Assembly: GCA_041485905.1 (NCBI GenBank)
Contig: JBGPKK010000019.1
Span: 1-46,483, forward strand
Length of the DNA stretch: 46,483 bases
Reading direction: 5' to 3'
From: JAHFUI01 sp041485905
GTDB lineage: Bacteria > Acidobacteriota > Vicinamibacteria > Vicinamibacterales > CAVVIG01
Numbering within the stretch: the first letter of the stretch is position 1; every line of letters begins with the position of its first letter. Below, piece after piece: positions 14,818 through 23,437 of the stretch. The notes beneath the pieces were generated by a model that worked only from the letters and a program-made list of their open reading frames with translations, searched no databases and had not been told where the DNA came from. The position numbers and the translations under genes are program-made.

Positions 14818-15183
14818 GTGGCTGTTCCCCGCGTCTCAAAAGAAGATCTCAAGCAGCAACTCGACGGCGCCAGCCGACCAGTACTCGTCGACGCCCGCCT
14901 GAAATATCCCTACGAACACAGCACGGTTCGGCTTCCCGGCGCCATTCGCTACCAGGGCGACAGCGCGGCGCTCGCGCTGCCGCGCGATCGCGAAATCGTC
15001 GTGTACGATTCCGATCCGAACGAGCTCGCGAGCTCCCCGGTGGTCGCCGCGCTGATTCGCCAGGGCTATCGTGCGTCGGCGCTGAAGGGCGGCATCGGCG
15101 ACTGGGTCACCGCGAACCTGCCGACCGAAACGAAGGACGCGCCCAAACAAGCGACGCCCGAGCCGGGAGCGTTGAAAAGCTAG
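14818..15183 (+). CDS. rhodanese-fold protein without catalytic cysteine
   Basis: A 121-residue single-domain rhodanese homologue. The fold is recognisable from VSKEDLKQQLDG, PVLVDARLKYPYEHSTVRLPGA, REIVVYDSDPNE, VAALIRQGY and LKGGIGDWV. The catalytic loop that normally holds Cys reads YDSDPNEL, and the protein has no cysteine at all, so it cannot carry persulfide. A binding or regulatory role is more likely. The GTG start has no clear ribosome-binding site and fits a leaderless message. The PHP protein gene follows after 4 bp. Confidence 0.85.
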   Translation: MAVPRVSKEDLKQQLDGASRPVLVDARLKYPYEHSTVRLPGAIRYQGDSAALALPRDREIVVYDSDPNELASSPVVAALIRQGYRASALKGGIGDWVTANLPTETKDAPKQATPEPGALKS

Positions 15184-15187
15184 CACC

Positions 15188-16771
15188 GTGATTCCTTCGG
15201 AACCCCGCGGACACTCCGTCGTGCCGCTCCCTCACACGCTTTCGCAGCTCGCCTCCCTGGCTCGCCTCCGTGGCGACACGGTGCAGGAGCGGCTGCTGCG
15301 CCAGGCGGAACGGGTGCTTCGCGCGCACCACATCGAAGCGGACGCCGGCCTTCGCGCCATGATCGAACACCCACCTGCCGATGTCGATGCCGACGTGCTC
15401 GGCCTGCTTCGGCAGATCGTCGAATCGGGCGCGCAGGGCGGCGGCGAGTTCGAAACGGTCGAACGGGCTGTCGCTGCGGCGCTTCCCAATCTTCGACACG
15501 CGGTTCCACGTATCCCGCTGGGCCGCGCCCTCGGTCTGGCTCACCCCGTGCTGAGCCATCTCCGCTCGCTTCCCGACGTCGAGTGGGCGCTCGCGGTCGG
15601 TTCGCTGCGTCGCGGCCAGGATACGGTGGGCGACATCGAACTACTCGCCGCGGCCCTCAATCCGGCGACGGTCATCGAGGCGATCTCCCAGGCGCCGAAC
15701 GTCGAGCGCGTGCTGCACAAGAGCGCCCGGCGGCTGTACGTCCTCATCGACCACACGCAGATCGGCCTGCGCATTTCGGCTCCGTCCCATGCCGGATCTA
15801 CGCTGCTGCACTTGACGGGGTCGGCCGCCCATTGCCACGCCCTGGGGCGGCGCGCCTCCGAGCGTGGATGGCAGCTGACGTCGGTAGGACTGCAGGCGCC
15901 CGGCGGCCTGTTACGGGCCGCCGCCTCGGAAGAGGAGATCTACGCGGCCCTCGATTTGCCGTTCATCCCGCCGGAAATCCGCAACGGCGACGACGAGATC
16001 GCGGCGGCCGAGCGAGGGACCCTTCCGGCGCTGCTGACCGGCGACGATATTCGCGGCGACTTCCACATGCACTCCGTGTGGAGCGACGGCCGCGACTCGA
16101 TCGAGACAATGGTGAGGGCGTGCCGCGACCTGGGCTACGAGTACATCGCCATCACCGACCACTCGCCTGCTTCCGGCACCGCGCGCAGCTTGTCTGTCCA
16201 GACCGTCAAGCGTCAGGCGGATGAAATCGCCGCTGTGCGTGAGCGGGTTTCTGGCATCACGATTCTGCACGGCTGTGAAGTCGACATCCTGCCCAAGGGG
16301 CACCTCGATTTTCCGGATCGCGTGTTGGAACAGTTCGATATCGTGCTGGCGTCTCTGCACCATGGAGGCGGAGATGGGCGCGCTCAGTTGTTGCACCGCT
16401 ATCAGACCGCCATGCGTCACCCGCTGGTCACGCTCGTCACCCATCCGACCAATCGCATGGTCCCGCATCGAGCGGGATACGACCTGGATTACGACCGGTT
16501 GTTCGAAGCGGCCGTCGAAACGGGCACACTGCTCGAGATTGACGGCGCACCCGGGCACCTCGACATGGACGGCGCTCTTGCCCGGCGCGCGATCGCGGCG
16601 GGCGTCACAGTGGCAGTCGACAGCGATTGCCATCGCGCGGATCTGCTTGGGACCCAGATGGACCTGGGCGTCCTCACGGCGCGCAGAGGATGGGTCGAGG
16701 CCCGGCATGTCCTGAATACGCGACCGCTTGCCGACGTACGCGCGCTCATCGCGCGGAAGCGCGTGCCCTGA
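15188..16771 (+). CDS. PHP-domain protein with degenerate DNA polymerase X region
   Basis: A 527-residue relative of bacterial PolX. The C-terminal PHP domain (about 288-527) keeps its metal ligands: FHMHSVWSDG (His 293, 295), ITDHSP, HGCEVDILPKG, ASLHHGG, THPTNR and DSDCH, so phosphoesterase activity is plausible. The polymerase part keeps the fold (AVGSLRRGQDTVGDIELL) but the metal triad is lost: the second Asp is Glu 151 and the third is Gly 193 (QIGLRIS). The usual helix-hairpin-helix region is reduced. It is second in a five-gene set. An intact PolX is encoded at 29715. Confidence 0.85.
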   Translation: MIPSEPRGHSVVPLPHTLSQLASLARLRGDTVQERLLRQAERVLRAHHIEADAGLRAMIEHPPADVDADVLGLLRQIVESGAQGGGEFETVERAVAAALPNLRHAVPRIPLGRALGLAHPVLSHLRSLPDVEWALAVGSLRRGQDTVGDIELLAAALNPATVIEAISQAPNVERVLHKSARRLYVLIDHTQIGLRISAPSHAGSTLLHLTGSAAHCHALGRRASERGWQLTSVGLQAPGGLLRAAASEEEIYAALDLPFIPPEIRNGDDEIAAAERGTLPALLTGDDIRGDFHMHSVWSDGRDSIETMVRACRDLGYEYIAITDHSPASGTARSLSVQTVKRQADEIAAVRERVSGITILHGCEVDILPKGHLDFPDRVLEQFDIVLASLHHGGGDGRAQLLHRYQTAMRHPLVTLVTHPTNRMVPHRAGYDLDYDRLFEAAVETGTLLEIDGAPGHLDMDGALARRAIAAGVTVAVDSDCHRADLLGTQMDLGVLTARRGWVEARHVLNTRPLADVRALIARKRVP

Positions 16772-16786
16772 AGTACGCTGTCTCCC

Positions 16787-18673
16787 ATGTGGTGGCGACG
16801 CGCTCTGGCAGCATGTGCGGTCGCGGGGCTCGCCTTCGCGCTCTACCACGCGACGCTGCTGCCCGGTTTCGATTTCGGCGATACGGGCTCGTTTCAGACG
16901 ATGGTCGGTTCGCCGATCATCACGACACGCGATGGGTATCCTCTGTACTTCGCCCTCGGAGCCGCCTTCCTCCGCGTCACCGGCGGCGATCCGGCGCATA
17001 GCCTGAATCTCTTATCAGCCATCGGAGGCGCGGCCGCGTGTGGACTCCTCGCGCTGAGCGCCGGGGAGCTATCCGGGTCCATCCTCGCCGGCATCGGCAG
17101 CGCGCTGCTCTTCGCCGGTTCGTACACCTTCTGGAGCCAGTCCATCATCGCGGAGGTGTACACGCTGCACATCCTGTTCGTGGCGCTCACGCTCTGGCTG
17201 CTGCTGCGATGGGAGGAGCGGCCCACGGTGGCGAGGCTCGGCGCGTTCTTCGGCATCTACGCGCTCGGGTTCGGCAACCACCTCTCGATGATCCTGCTCG
17301 CACCCGCGTACACGCTCTTCCTGTTGGTGTCACGCGGCTGGCGGTCGCTGCTCAGCCCGTCCGTTCTCGTCCTTGCGCTGGGGGCCGCGACGGCCGGCGC
17401 GATGCAGTACGCCTGGAACGTGCGGACGCTCTGGTTCTCGCCGATCCCGCCCCATGGGCTCCTCGACGGGCTGCGCACGGCGTGGTTCGATATCACGAAG
17501 AGCGATTGGCGAGCGTCCATGATGATGCAGGTTCCGAGCGGGATGACCCGCGACCACCTGTCGATGTACCTGTTCGACGTGCGGCAGCAGTTCGGATGGA
17601 TCGGACTGCCGCTCGCTGCGCTCGGACTGGCAGGGCTGGCTGTCACGCGCTGGCGCTGGGCGATGCTCATCGGCATTTCGTATGTGGTCAACGCGGCGTT
17701 CGCCTACAGCTACAACGTCGGCGACGCGCATGTGTTCTACCTGCCGTCACACGTTATGCTCGCGTTGCTCGGCGCTCCTGGAATCGTCTTCATGGCGAAG
17801 GCTGCCGGCCGTCTTTCACGGCGATCGCAATCCATCGTCCCGATCGCGGCGCTTGTGCTGATCGCGTACGCCGCGATACGGATCTATCAGGACTATCCGG
17901 CCTTGGATCGCAGCCATGACCTGAGGCCGACCGAAATCCTCCGCGCGCTCACCGCGGATCTGGACGATCGGCACGCCATTCTGCTCACGGATCTCAATTG
18001 GCAAGTCGAGAACGGTCTGTCGTATTTCGCCAAGATCGAGCGGCCCGAGGTGGCGCACGCGGGCATGCCGGACCTGTTGAACCACGCGCCGGCGCTCATT
18101 CGCGACAACTTCGAGATCGGACGCCAGGTGGCGATGACCGCGCGCGCGCGCGCGGAGCTCACGAGCGCATATGGGTCGCTGATTCCGACCATCGCAGACA
18201 CACGGGTCGTCGCGCCAGGCATGTCTGATATGACCCACGGCCTCGCGCCCGGTACTCGGTATGTGCTCACGGTCCTGAAACCTTCGCGCGACTTCCACCT
18301 GGATATCGAAGACCTGAGCCGCGCTGTTGGCATCTTGAGCGATGGACAGCTCGGAGCGATTCCCGACGGCGACTATGCGCTGATGGCAGGTGTTGCCGGC
18401 CAACGGCCGGCGCTCGTGATCGGCTCGAACGAACCGTTTCGCCGACGCGTCGGCCTGGACGGCGTCGCGGTCGAGATCCGGATGGACTCGTGGCTGGCCG
18501 CGGACACGATCCGACGCATGGGATTCGGTCACGTGATTGTGGCGCGGCGTCACACGCTGATCGTCGAACGTGGCGTCAGCTTCGTTGCGTTCGACGGCGA
18601 GGGCCGACCGATCCGGTCGGGCTACGCGGCGAGCATCTTCGCCCCTCAGCCGCGGTATCTCTGCTATCGTTGA
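16787..18673 (+). CDS. DUF2723 / GT-C type multi-pass membrane protein
   Basis: A 628-residue integral membrane protein with about ten hydrophobic segments in the first 370 residues and a soluble C-terminal part. The start (LPGFDFGDTGSFQTM, then DGYPLYFALGAAF) matches DUF2723, a family related to protein O-mannosyltransferase-type GT-C enzymes. The acidic pair in the first loop fits a lipid-linked sugar transferase active site. The substrate is unknown. It starts 15 bp after the PHP gene with a weak TACGCT 7 nt before ATG, and lolA follows after 6 bp. Confidence 0.8.
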   Translation: MWWRRALAACAVAGLAFALYHATLLPGFDFGDTGSFQTMVGSPIITTRDGYPLYFALGAAFLRVTGGDPAHSLNLLSAIGGAAACGLLALSAGELSGSILAGIGSALLFAGSYTFWSQSIIAEVYTLHILFVALTLWLLLRWEERPTVARLGAFFGIYALGFGNHLSMILLAPAYTLFLLVSRGWRSLLSPSVLVLALGAATAGAMQYAWNVRTLWFSPIPPHGLLDGLRTAWFDITKSDWRASMMMQVPSGMTRDHLSMYLFDVRQQFGWIGLPLAALGLAGLAVTRWRWAMLIGISYVVNAAFAYSYNVGDAHVFYLPSHVMLALLGAPGIVFMAKAAGRLSRRSQSIVPIAALVLIAYAAIRIYQDYPALDRSHDLRPTEILRALTADLDDRHAILLTDLNWQVENGLSYFAKIERPEVAHAGMPDLLNHAPALIRDNFEIGRQVAMTARARAELTSAYGSLIPTIADTRVVAPGMSDMTHGLAPGTRYVLTVLKPSRDFHLDIEDLSRAVGILSDGQLGAIPDGDYALMAGVAGQRPALVIGSNEPFRRRVGLDGVAVEIRMDSWLAADTIRRMGFGHVIVARRHTLIVERGVSFVAFDGEGRPIRSGYAASIFAPQPRYLCYR

Positions 18674-18679
18674 TTTCAG

Positions 18680-19360
18680 ATGCCGTCCAAACTCAGGTGT
18701 ATCGTCGCGATCCTCATCTTTACCGGCGTCTCGATCGGCGCCGAACGCGGCGATCCTGAATCGGCAGCGCAGGATCTCGCGCAGGCGTTGCAACGAAAGT
18801 ACGACGGGGTGAAAGACTTCTCCACCGATTTCGTTCACAGCTACCGTGGCGGCGTGCTCAAGAAGGAAATCGTCGAGCGGGGACGGCTGCTGGTGAAAAA
18901 GCCCGGGAAGATGCGGTGGCAATACACCTCTCCAGAGGAGAAGCTCTTTGTGTCGGACGGCGTGAAGATGTACTCCTACATTCCCCAGGACAAGCAGGTC
19001 ATTGTCAGTTCCATCCCGCCCGACGACCAGGTCACGACCCCGACGATGTTCCTCACGGGTAAAGGCAACCTCGTGCGCGATTTTACAGTCTCGATCGTCG
19101 AGCCGCCGCCCGGCGCGCCGTCCGGAACCCGCGCGTTGCGGCTCGTACCCAAGTCTCCACAACGGGACTACGATTGGCTGACCATTGCGGTGGCGCCGCA
19201 AACGCTCGAGCTCAGAGGTCTGGTCACTGCCGACGCGCAGGGCGGCCAATCGAGCTTTTCGTTCACGAACCTCAAGGAAAACACCGGTGTGGCCGATAAA
19301 GCGTTCGCCTTCAAAATACCTCGCGGTGTGGACGTAGTCTCCGATTCTCCGGCCCGCTAA
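18680..19360 (+). CDS. lolA: LolA-like outer-membrane lipoprotein carrier
   Basis: Periplasmic chaperone-type protein that carries lipoproteins (or a similar lipid ligand) to the outer membrane. The 226 residues have a signal peptide (CIVAILIFTGVSIGAE) and family motifs DFSTDFVHSYRGGVLKKE, KKPGKMRWQYTSPEEKLFVSDG, YIPQDKQV and a long beta half-barrel to the end. It lies between the DUF2723 gene and the secretin with gaps of about 5 bp, so it may be dedicated to this set. A general LolA elsewhere cannot be excluded. Confidence 0.85.
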   Translation: MPSKLRCIVAILIFTGVSIGAERGDPESAAQDLAQALQRKYDGVKDFSTDFVHSYRGGVLKKEIVERGRLLVKKPGKMRWQYTSPEEKLFVSDGVKMYSYIPQDKQVIVSSIPPDDQVTTPTMFLTGKGNLVRDFTVSIVEPPPGAPSGTRALRLVPKSPQRDYDWLTIAVAPQTLELRGLVTADAQGGQSSFSFTNLKENTGVADKAFAFKIPRGVDVVSDSPAR

Positions 19361-19371
19361 GCAGGATGTAT

Positions 19372-21198
19372 ATGCGACAAGGTTCCGGCGCGTTATTCGT
19401 GCTCGTTCTGGCCTGCCTGGTGGCAGGCGGCTGCGCGGCGTCGAGCGCTACCCGCCACGGCCACGATGCTGAGCTCGGCAGGGACTACGATCGGGCGGTC
19501 GTCGAGTACACCAAGGCCGTTCGTCTGAAGCCGAACGACGTCGGAGCGCGGACAGCGCTCGAGCGCGCGAAGCTGCGCGCGTCCGAGGAACATTTCCAGC
19601 GTGGCCGGCGTCTCGCCGCGACGGGGAAATTCGAAGAAGCGTTGGTGGAGTACCAGCTCGCCTCCGAGCTGAATCCCACCAGCGGCGTCGTCGAGGACGA
19701 GCTGCGGGGCACGCGGAACCGGTTGCGCGCGAAAGTGGCTGTGGCGCGCGAAGGCAAGACCGAGCTTCAAACGCTCGTCGATCGTACGCGAGATCTGCCT
19801 CCGCCGGGCCTCGAGCTCCCACAGAACGTGAGGATGCCGGCGCTGCAGTTCAGCGACGCGAGCAGCCAGGTCGTCTTCCGCAGTATCGCCAGGTTCGCCG
19901 ACATCAGCCTCACGTTCGATCCGGCATTCCGTGAGACGCCCATCACGCTCGACCTGCGCAACATGCCGCTTGAAGACGCGCTGAATGCCGTCACCGGCAT
20001 GACCCGCACGTTCTACAAAGTGACGGCCCCGAAGACAATCATCGTCGTTCCAGACACCCCGGCCAAACGCCGCGAGTACGAAGAGGAAATCCTTCGGACC
20101 ATCTACTTGAGCAACGCCGACCTCAAGGAGGCGATGGACCTGCTGCGGCTCGTGGTCGACCTGCGGCGCGTCGCGCCAACCACCGCCACCAACGCTCTGA
20201 CGATCAAGGACACCCCCGAACGGGTCGCCGCGGCGGCCCGCGTCCTGTCCGCGATCGACAAAGCGCGGCCCGAGGTCATCATCGACGTCGAGTTACTGGA
20301 AGTGGATCGGACGAAGCTGCTCGAATACGGGCTGCAGATTGCGTCGCCGAGCTCGCCGGGGATCAACGGCTCGGCGGCCCTCGATTCGGGCACGAGTCAG
20401 ACGCTCAGCCTTCGGACGCTTCGCAACCTGACGCAGTCGGACATCCTCTTCGCCGGCCTGCCCGCGCTGTATTACCGGCTGCTCAAGAACGACACCAATA
20501 CGCGGACCCTGGCCAACCCTCAGCTCCGAACGTCGGAAGGCGTGGCCGCGCAGGCGCGATTCGGCGAAAAAGTTCCGGTGCCGACCACGACATTCGCGCC
20601 AATCGCGACAGGCGGCGTCCCCCAACAGCCGATCACGGCGTACGGGTACGAGACGATCGGCGTGAACATCGACATCACGCCCCGCATGCACCATGACGAC
20701 GATGTGACGCTCAACCTCAAGGTGGCGGTGACGAGCATCTCAGGCCAGGGCTTTGGCGGGCTTCCCACGTTCGGCAATCGGGAAATCAGCACGGTCATCC
20801 GCCTGCGCGACGGCGAGACGAACATGCTGGCCGGGCTGATTCGCGACGACGAGCGGTTGTCGATTGAGGGGATTCCGGGACTGACCGACATTCCCTACGT
20901 CGGCCGGCTGTTCGGGCGCACGCAGAAAACGACGCAGCAGACCGACATCATCCTGACGTTAACGCCGCACATCATTCGAGTGCTGGATCTGAACGAAGGG
21001 GATCTTCGCTCCTTCCGCATGGGCCGCGATTCGCTGGCGCCGCTGGCGGAGCTCCCGCTGTCCGAGCCGCCACCGCCAGTGCAGGAAGCGCCCGTCCCCG
21101 CGCCGCAACCGGCTATCGCTCCGGGCGTGCCTCGCACTCCGGGTCTGACGCCGCCACCTGCCGCGCCCGGTCCGAGTCCGACCAGACCGCCCGGCTGA
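19372..21198 (+). CDS. secretin lipoprotein with N-terminal TPR region (GspD-like)
   Basis: A second secretin, distinct from PilQ. The chosen ATG (AGGA 5 nt upstream; another ATG lies two codons earlier) gives a lipoprotein signal ending LVAGGC with Cys 21. Residues about 30-110 form two or three TPR-like repeats (DYDRAVVEYTKAVRLKPND). An STN/N0-like domain lies at about 155-225, an N1 domain at about 235-305, and the secretin domain ends near 540 (TDIILTLTPHIIRV). The last 50 residues are rich in proline. No ATPase or platform protein is nearby. It closes the five-gene set. Confidence 0.9.
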   Translation: MRQGSGALFVLVLACLVAGGCAASSATRHGHDAELGRDYDRAVVEYTKAVRLKPNDVGARTALERAKLRASEEHFQRGRRLAATGKFEEALVEYQLASELNPTSGVVEDELRGTRNRLRAKVAVAREGKTELQTLVDRTRDLPPPGLELPQNVRMPALQFSDASSQVVFRSIARFADISLTFDPAFRETPITLDLRNMPLEDALNAVTGMTRTFYKVTAPKTIIVVPDTPAKRREYEEEILRTIYLSNADLKEAMDLLRLVVDLRRVAPTTATNALTIKDTPERVAAAARVLSAIDKARPEVIIDVELLEVDRTKLLEYGLQIASPSSPGINGSAALDSGTSQTLSLRTLRNLTQSDILFAGLPALYYRLLKNDTNTRTLANPQLRTSEGVAAQARFGEKVPVPTTTFAPIATGGVPQQPITAYGYETIGVNIDITPRMHHDDDVTLNLKVAVTSISGQGFGGLPTFGNREISTVIRLRDGETNMLAGLIRDDERLSIEGIPGLTDIPYVGRLFGRTQKTTQQTDIILTLTPHIIRVLDLNEGDLRSFRMGRDSLAPLAELPLSEPPPPVQEAPVPAPQPAIAPGVPRTPGLTPPPAAPGPSPTRPPG

Positions 21199-21223
21199 TC
21201 CGCGGCCTGCCCGCCACGGTCCG

Positions 21224-22480
21224 CTACGGAACGCGCTCCACTTTCGCACCAAGCGTGCGGAGCCGCTCCACCAGGTGGCCGTATCCCCGCTGCACCGTTT
21301 CGAGCTCCGAAAGCAGACTCTCGCCGTCCGCGGCGAGCGCCGCGGCAATCAGCGCCATGCCGGATCGCAGATCGCGGCTGTCGAGCGGCCGCCCGCGCAA
21401 CCGCCGCGGGCCGGCCACGATGATGCGGTGGGGATCGCAGAGGAAGAGATCCGCGCTCATTGCGCTCAACTGCTCGAGCGCGAACAGGCGCAGTTCGTAC
21501 AGCCAGTCGTGGACGAGCGTGCGGCCGTCGGCTTGCGTCGCCAGCACCGTCACCAGGCTGACCAGGTCGCTCGGAAATCCCGGCCACAGGCCGGTCGTGA
21601 GACGGCCGGCAGCCTTCGGCTTGGACTGCTCGACGCGAAACAGCGCGCCGGCCATCCCGCACTCGACGTTCAGCCGCTTCAGCACCGCCGCGACCACCTC
21701 CATGTCCTCCGCTCTTGCTCCAGAGATCTCGACATCGCCGCCGGTGACGGCCGCGATCACCGCCCAACTGCCCGCGTCGATGTAATCACCCCACACGCGA
21801 TGTTGGGCGCCGCCCAGGCGTGCGCCGCCGTCGATACGGATGGTCGACGTGCCGGCGCCACTGATGCCGACGCCAAGCTTCTGCAGGAACTCGCAGAGCT
21901 CGGTGACATGCGGCTCGCACGCCGCGTGTCGAATCTCGGATGCGCCGTTGGCGGCTGCCGCCGCGAGAATCGCCGTTTCCGTCGCGGTCACCGATGCTTC
22001 AAACAGATACATCGACGCCGGCTTCAGGCCGTCCGGCACTTCGAGCTGATGGCCGGGACCGTCCAGCATGCGCGTGCCCATGGACGCCAGCGCCTCGAGA
22101 TGAGTCGACAGCGTGCGGCGGGCGGGAAAGTCGCCGCCGGGCGGCGCGAGCCGGGCCCGCCCGCGCCGCGCCAGAAGCGGGCCGACGAGGAGCACCGACC
22201 CGCGCAGCCGGCCGACCAGCATGGGATCGGGCTCGTCCTTGACGATCTGCTGACACCGGATCCGCAGCGTCGCCGTGCCAATCCCGTCGACCACCGCGCC
22301 CAGATCGAGGAGCAGGCGCGCCATGACGTCGACGTCGGTGATGAGCGGCATGTTGGTCAGCACGCACTCTTCGGTCGTGAGCATGCAGGCCGCGATCAGC
22401 GGCAGCGCCGCGTTCTTGTTGCCTTCGACTCCGACGCGGCCCGACAAGCGGTGGCCGCCTTCAATCAGTAACTTGGACAT
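21224..22480 (-). CDS. murA: UDP-N-acetylglucosamine 1-carboxyvinyltransferase MurA
   Basis: First committed step of peptidoglycan synthesis, transferring enolpyruvate from PEP to UDP-GlcNAc. It has GNKNAALPL (Lys 22), WPGFPSDL with the catalytic Asp, and DLRSGMAL with the conserved Arg. The active-site loop reads PPGGDFPARRTL, so Asp 117 replaces the usual Cys 115 while the following Arg is kept. Such Cys-to-Asp MurA enzymes are known to be insensitive to fosfomycin. It has 418 residues. It is the last gene of the murein set, 18 bp after murB, and convergent with the secretin gene. Confidence 0.93.
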   Translation of the reverse strand: MSKLLIEGGHRLSGRVGVEGNKNAALPLIAACMLTTEECVLTNMPLITDVDVMARLLLDLGAVVDGIGTATLRIRCQQIVKDEPDPMLVGRLRGSVLLVGPLLARRGRARLAPPGGDFPARRTLSTHLEALASMGTRMLDGPGHQLEVPDGLKPASMYLFEASVTATETAILAAAAANGASEIRHAACEPHVTELCEFLQKLGVGISGAGTSTIRIDGGARLGGAQHRVWGDYIDAGSWAVIAAVTGGDVEISGARAEDMEVVAAVLKRLNVECGMAGALFRVEQSKPKAAGRLTTGLWPGFPSDLVSLVTVLATQADGRTLVHDWLYELRLFALEQLSAMSADLFLCDPHRIIVAGPRRLRGRPLDSRDLRSGMALIAAALAADGESLLSELETVQRGYGHLVERLRTLGAKVERVP

Positions 22481-22498
22481 ACAGGAAATTCGGGCGGT

Positions 22499-23437
22499 TC
22501 AATCATGACTGAAGTCGCCGAGGTAGACGATTTCCTCCCGCAGCTCGACGCCGAACCTGGCGCGCACCTGGTCGCGGCAGTGCAGGATCAGCCGTCGAAT
22601 GTCGCGCGCCGTGGCGGTGCCTTCGTTGACGATGAAGTTGCCGTGCGCTGTCGAGACCCGGGCGCCGCCGATATTCGAGCCTTTGAGGCCGGCGCGGTCG
22701 ACCAACGCTCCTGCCGCCCACGGCACGCCGTCCGGAAGCCGGTCCCGCGACGGATCGGGATTCTGGAACACACATCCGGCGTTGTGCGTGTCGAGCGGCT
22801 GGGTCTGCTTGCGGAAGGCGAGCGAGGCGCGCGCCGTGGCGCGCAGCGCCGATGGCTCCGCGGAGCTGACGCGAAACACCGCCGACAACAGCACTTCTCC
22901 GGTCTGCTGCAGCCGGCTGCGATCGTAGGCGAACGCCATCTCCGAGCTCCGAACATCGATCGTGGTCCCGTCGCGACCCGCCAGTCGCACCTCGGTCACG
23001 AGATCGCCAATCAACCGGCCTCCGAAGTGGGCATTGCCGAAGATCGCGCCACCGACGCTGCCCGGCGTGCCGGCCCACGCTTCGAGGCCCGCGCAGCCGT
23101 GGTTAACCGTCCAGCGAACCAGGGCGTTGATGGACACCGCCGCGTCCGCTCGCACGCGATCGTCTCCAACCTGTCCGACGTCGCCGCCGCGCATGCGGAT
23201 GACCAAGCCGCGGATACCCGCATCCGACACGAGCACGTTGGAGCCGCCGCCGAGCAGGGTCACCGGAATTTCCGAGGCGTGCGCGACGGCGAGGGCGGTG
23301 AGCACCTCGTCGCTGTTGCGCGTTTCAAGAAAGAGGTCGGCGGGACCTCCGACTCTGAACGTCGTGAACGGCCCGATCGGTACGTGAGCGCGAACGCGCT
23401 CGGCGCCGAACGCCGCCTGCAGGGCTTGGGCGGTCAC
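22499..23437 (-). CDS. murB: UDP-N-acetylenolpyruvoylglucosamine reductase MurB
   Basis: FAD enzyme that reduces the MurA product to UDP-MurNAc. Motifs are GPFTTFRVGGPADLF, LLGGGSNVLVSD, AGTPGSVGGAIFGNAH and the C-terminal EIVYLGDF with the catalytic Glu. The proton-donor position reads NAGCVFQNP, with Cys 222 where E. coli has Ser, a substitution seen in other MurB proteins. The GTG at 23437 overlaps the pxpC stop as GTGA and follows a GAGG. The longer open frame upstream is not used. It has 312 residues. Confidence 0.95.
   Translation of the reverse strand: MTAQALQAAFGAERVRAHVPIGPFTTFRVGGPADLFLETRNSDEVLTALAVAHASEIPVTLLGGGSNVLVSDAGIRGLVIRMRGGDVGQVGDDRVRADAAVSINALVRWTVNHGCAGLEAWAGTPGSVGGAIFGNAHFGGRLIGDLVTEVRLAGRDGTTIDVRSSEMAFAYDRSRLQQTGEVLLSAVFRVSSAEPSALRATARASLAFRKQTQPLDTHNAGCVFQNPDPSRDRLPDGVPWAAGALVDRAGLKGSNIGGARVSTAHGNFIVNEGTATARDIRRLILHCRDQVRARFGVELREEIVYLGDFSHD

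Noticed and set aside
21275..22471. 398-codon plus-strand open frame over murA
   Set aside because: It is antisense to murA and has the composition of a GC-driven shadow frame.
21224..22480. AroA (EPSP synthase) instead of MurA
   Set aside because: GNKNAALPL, the GGD loop with following Arg, and the mur gene context are specific to MurA.
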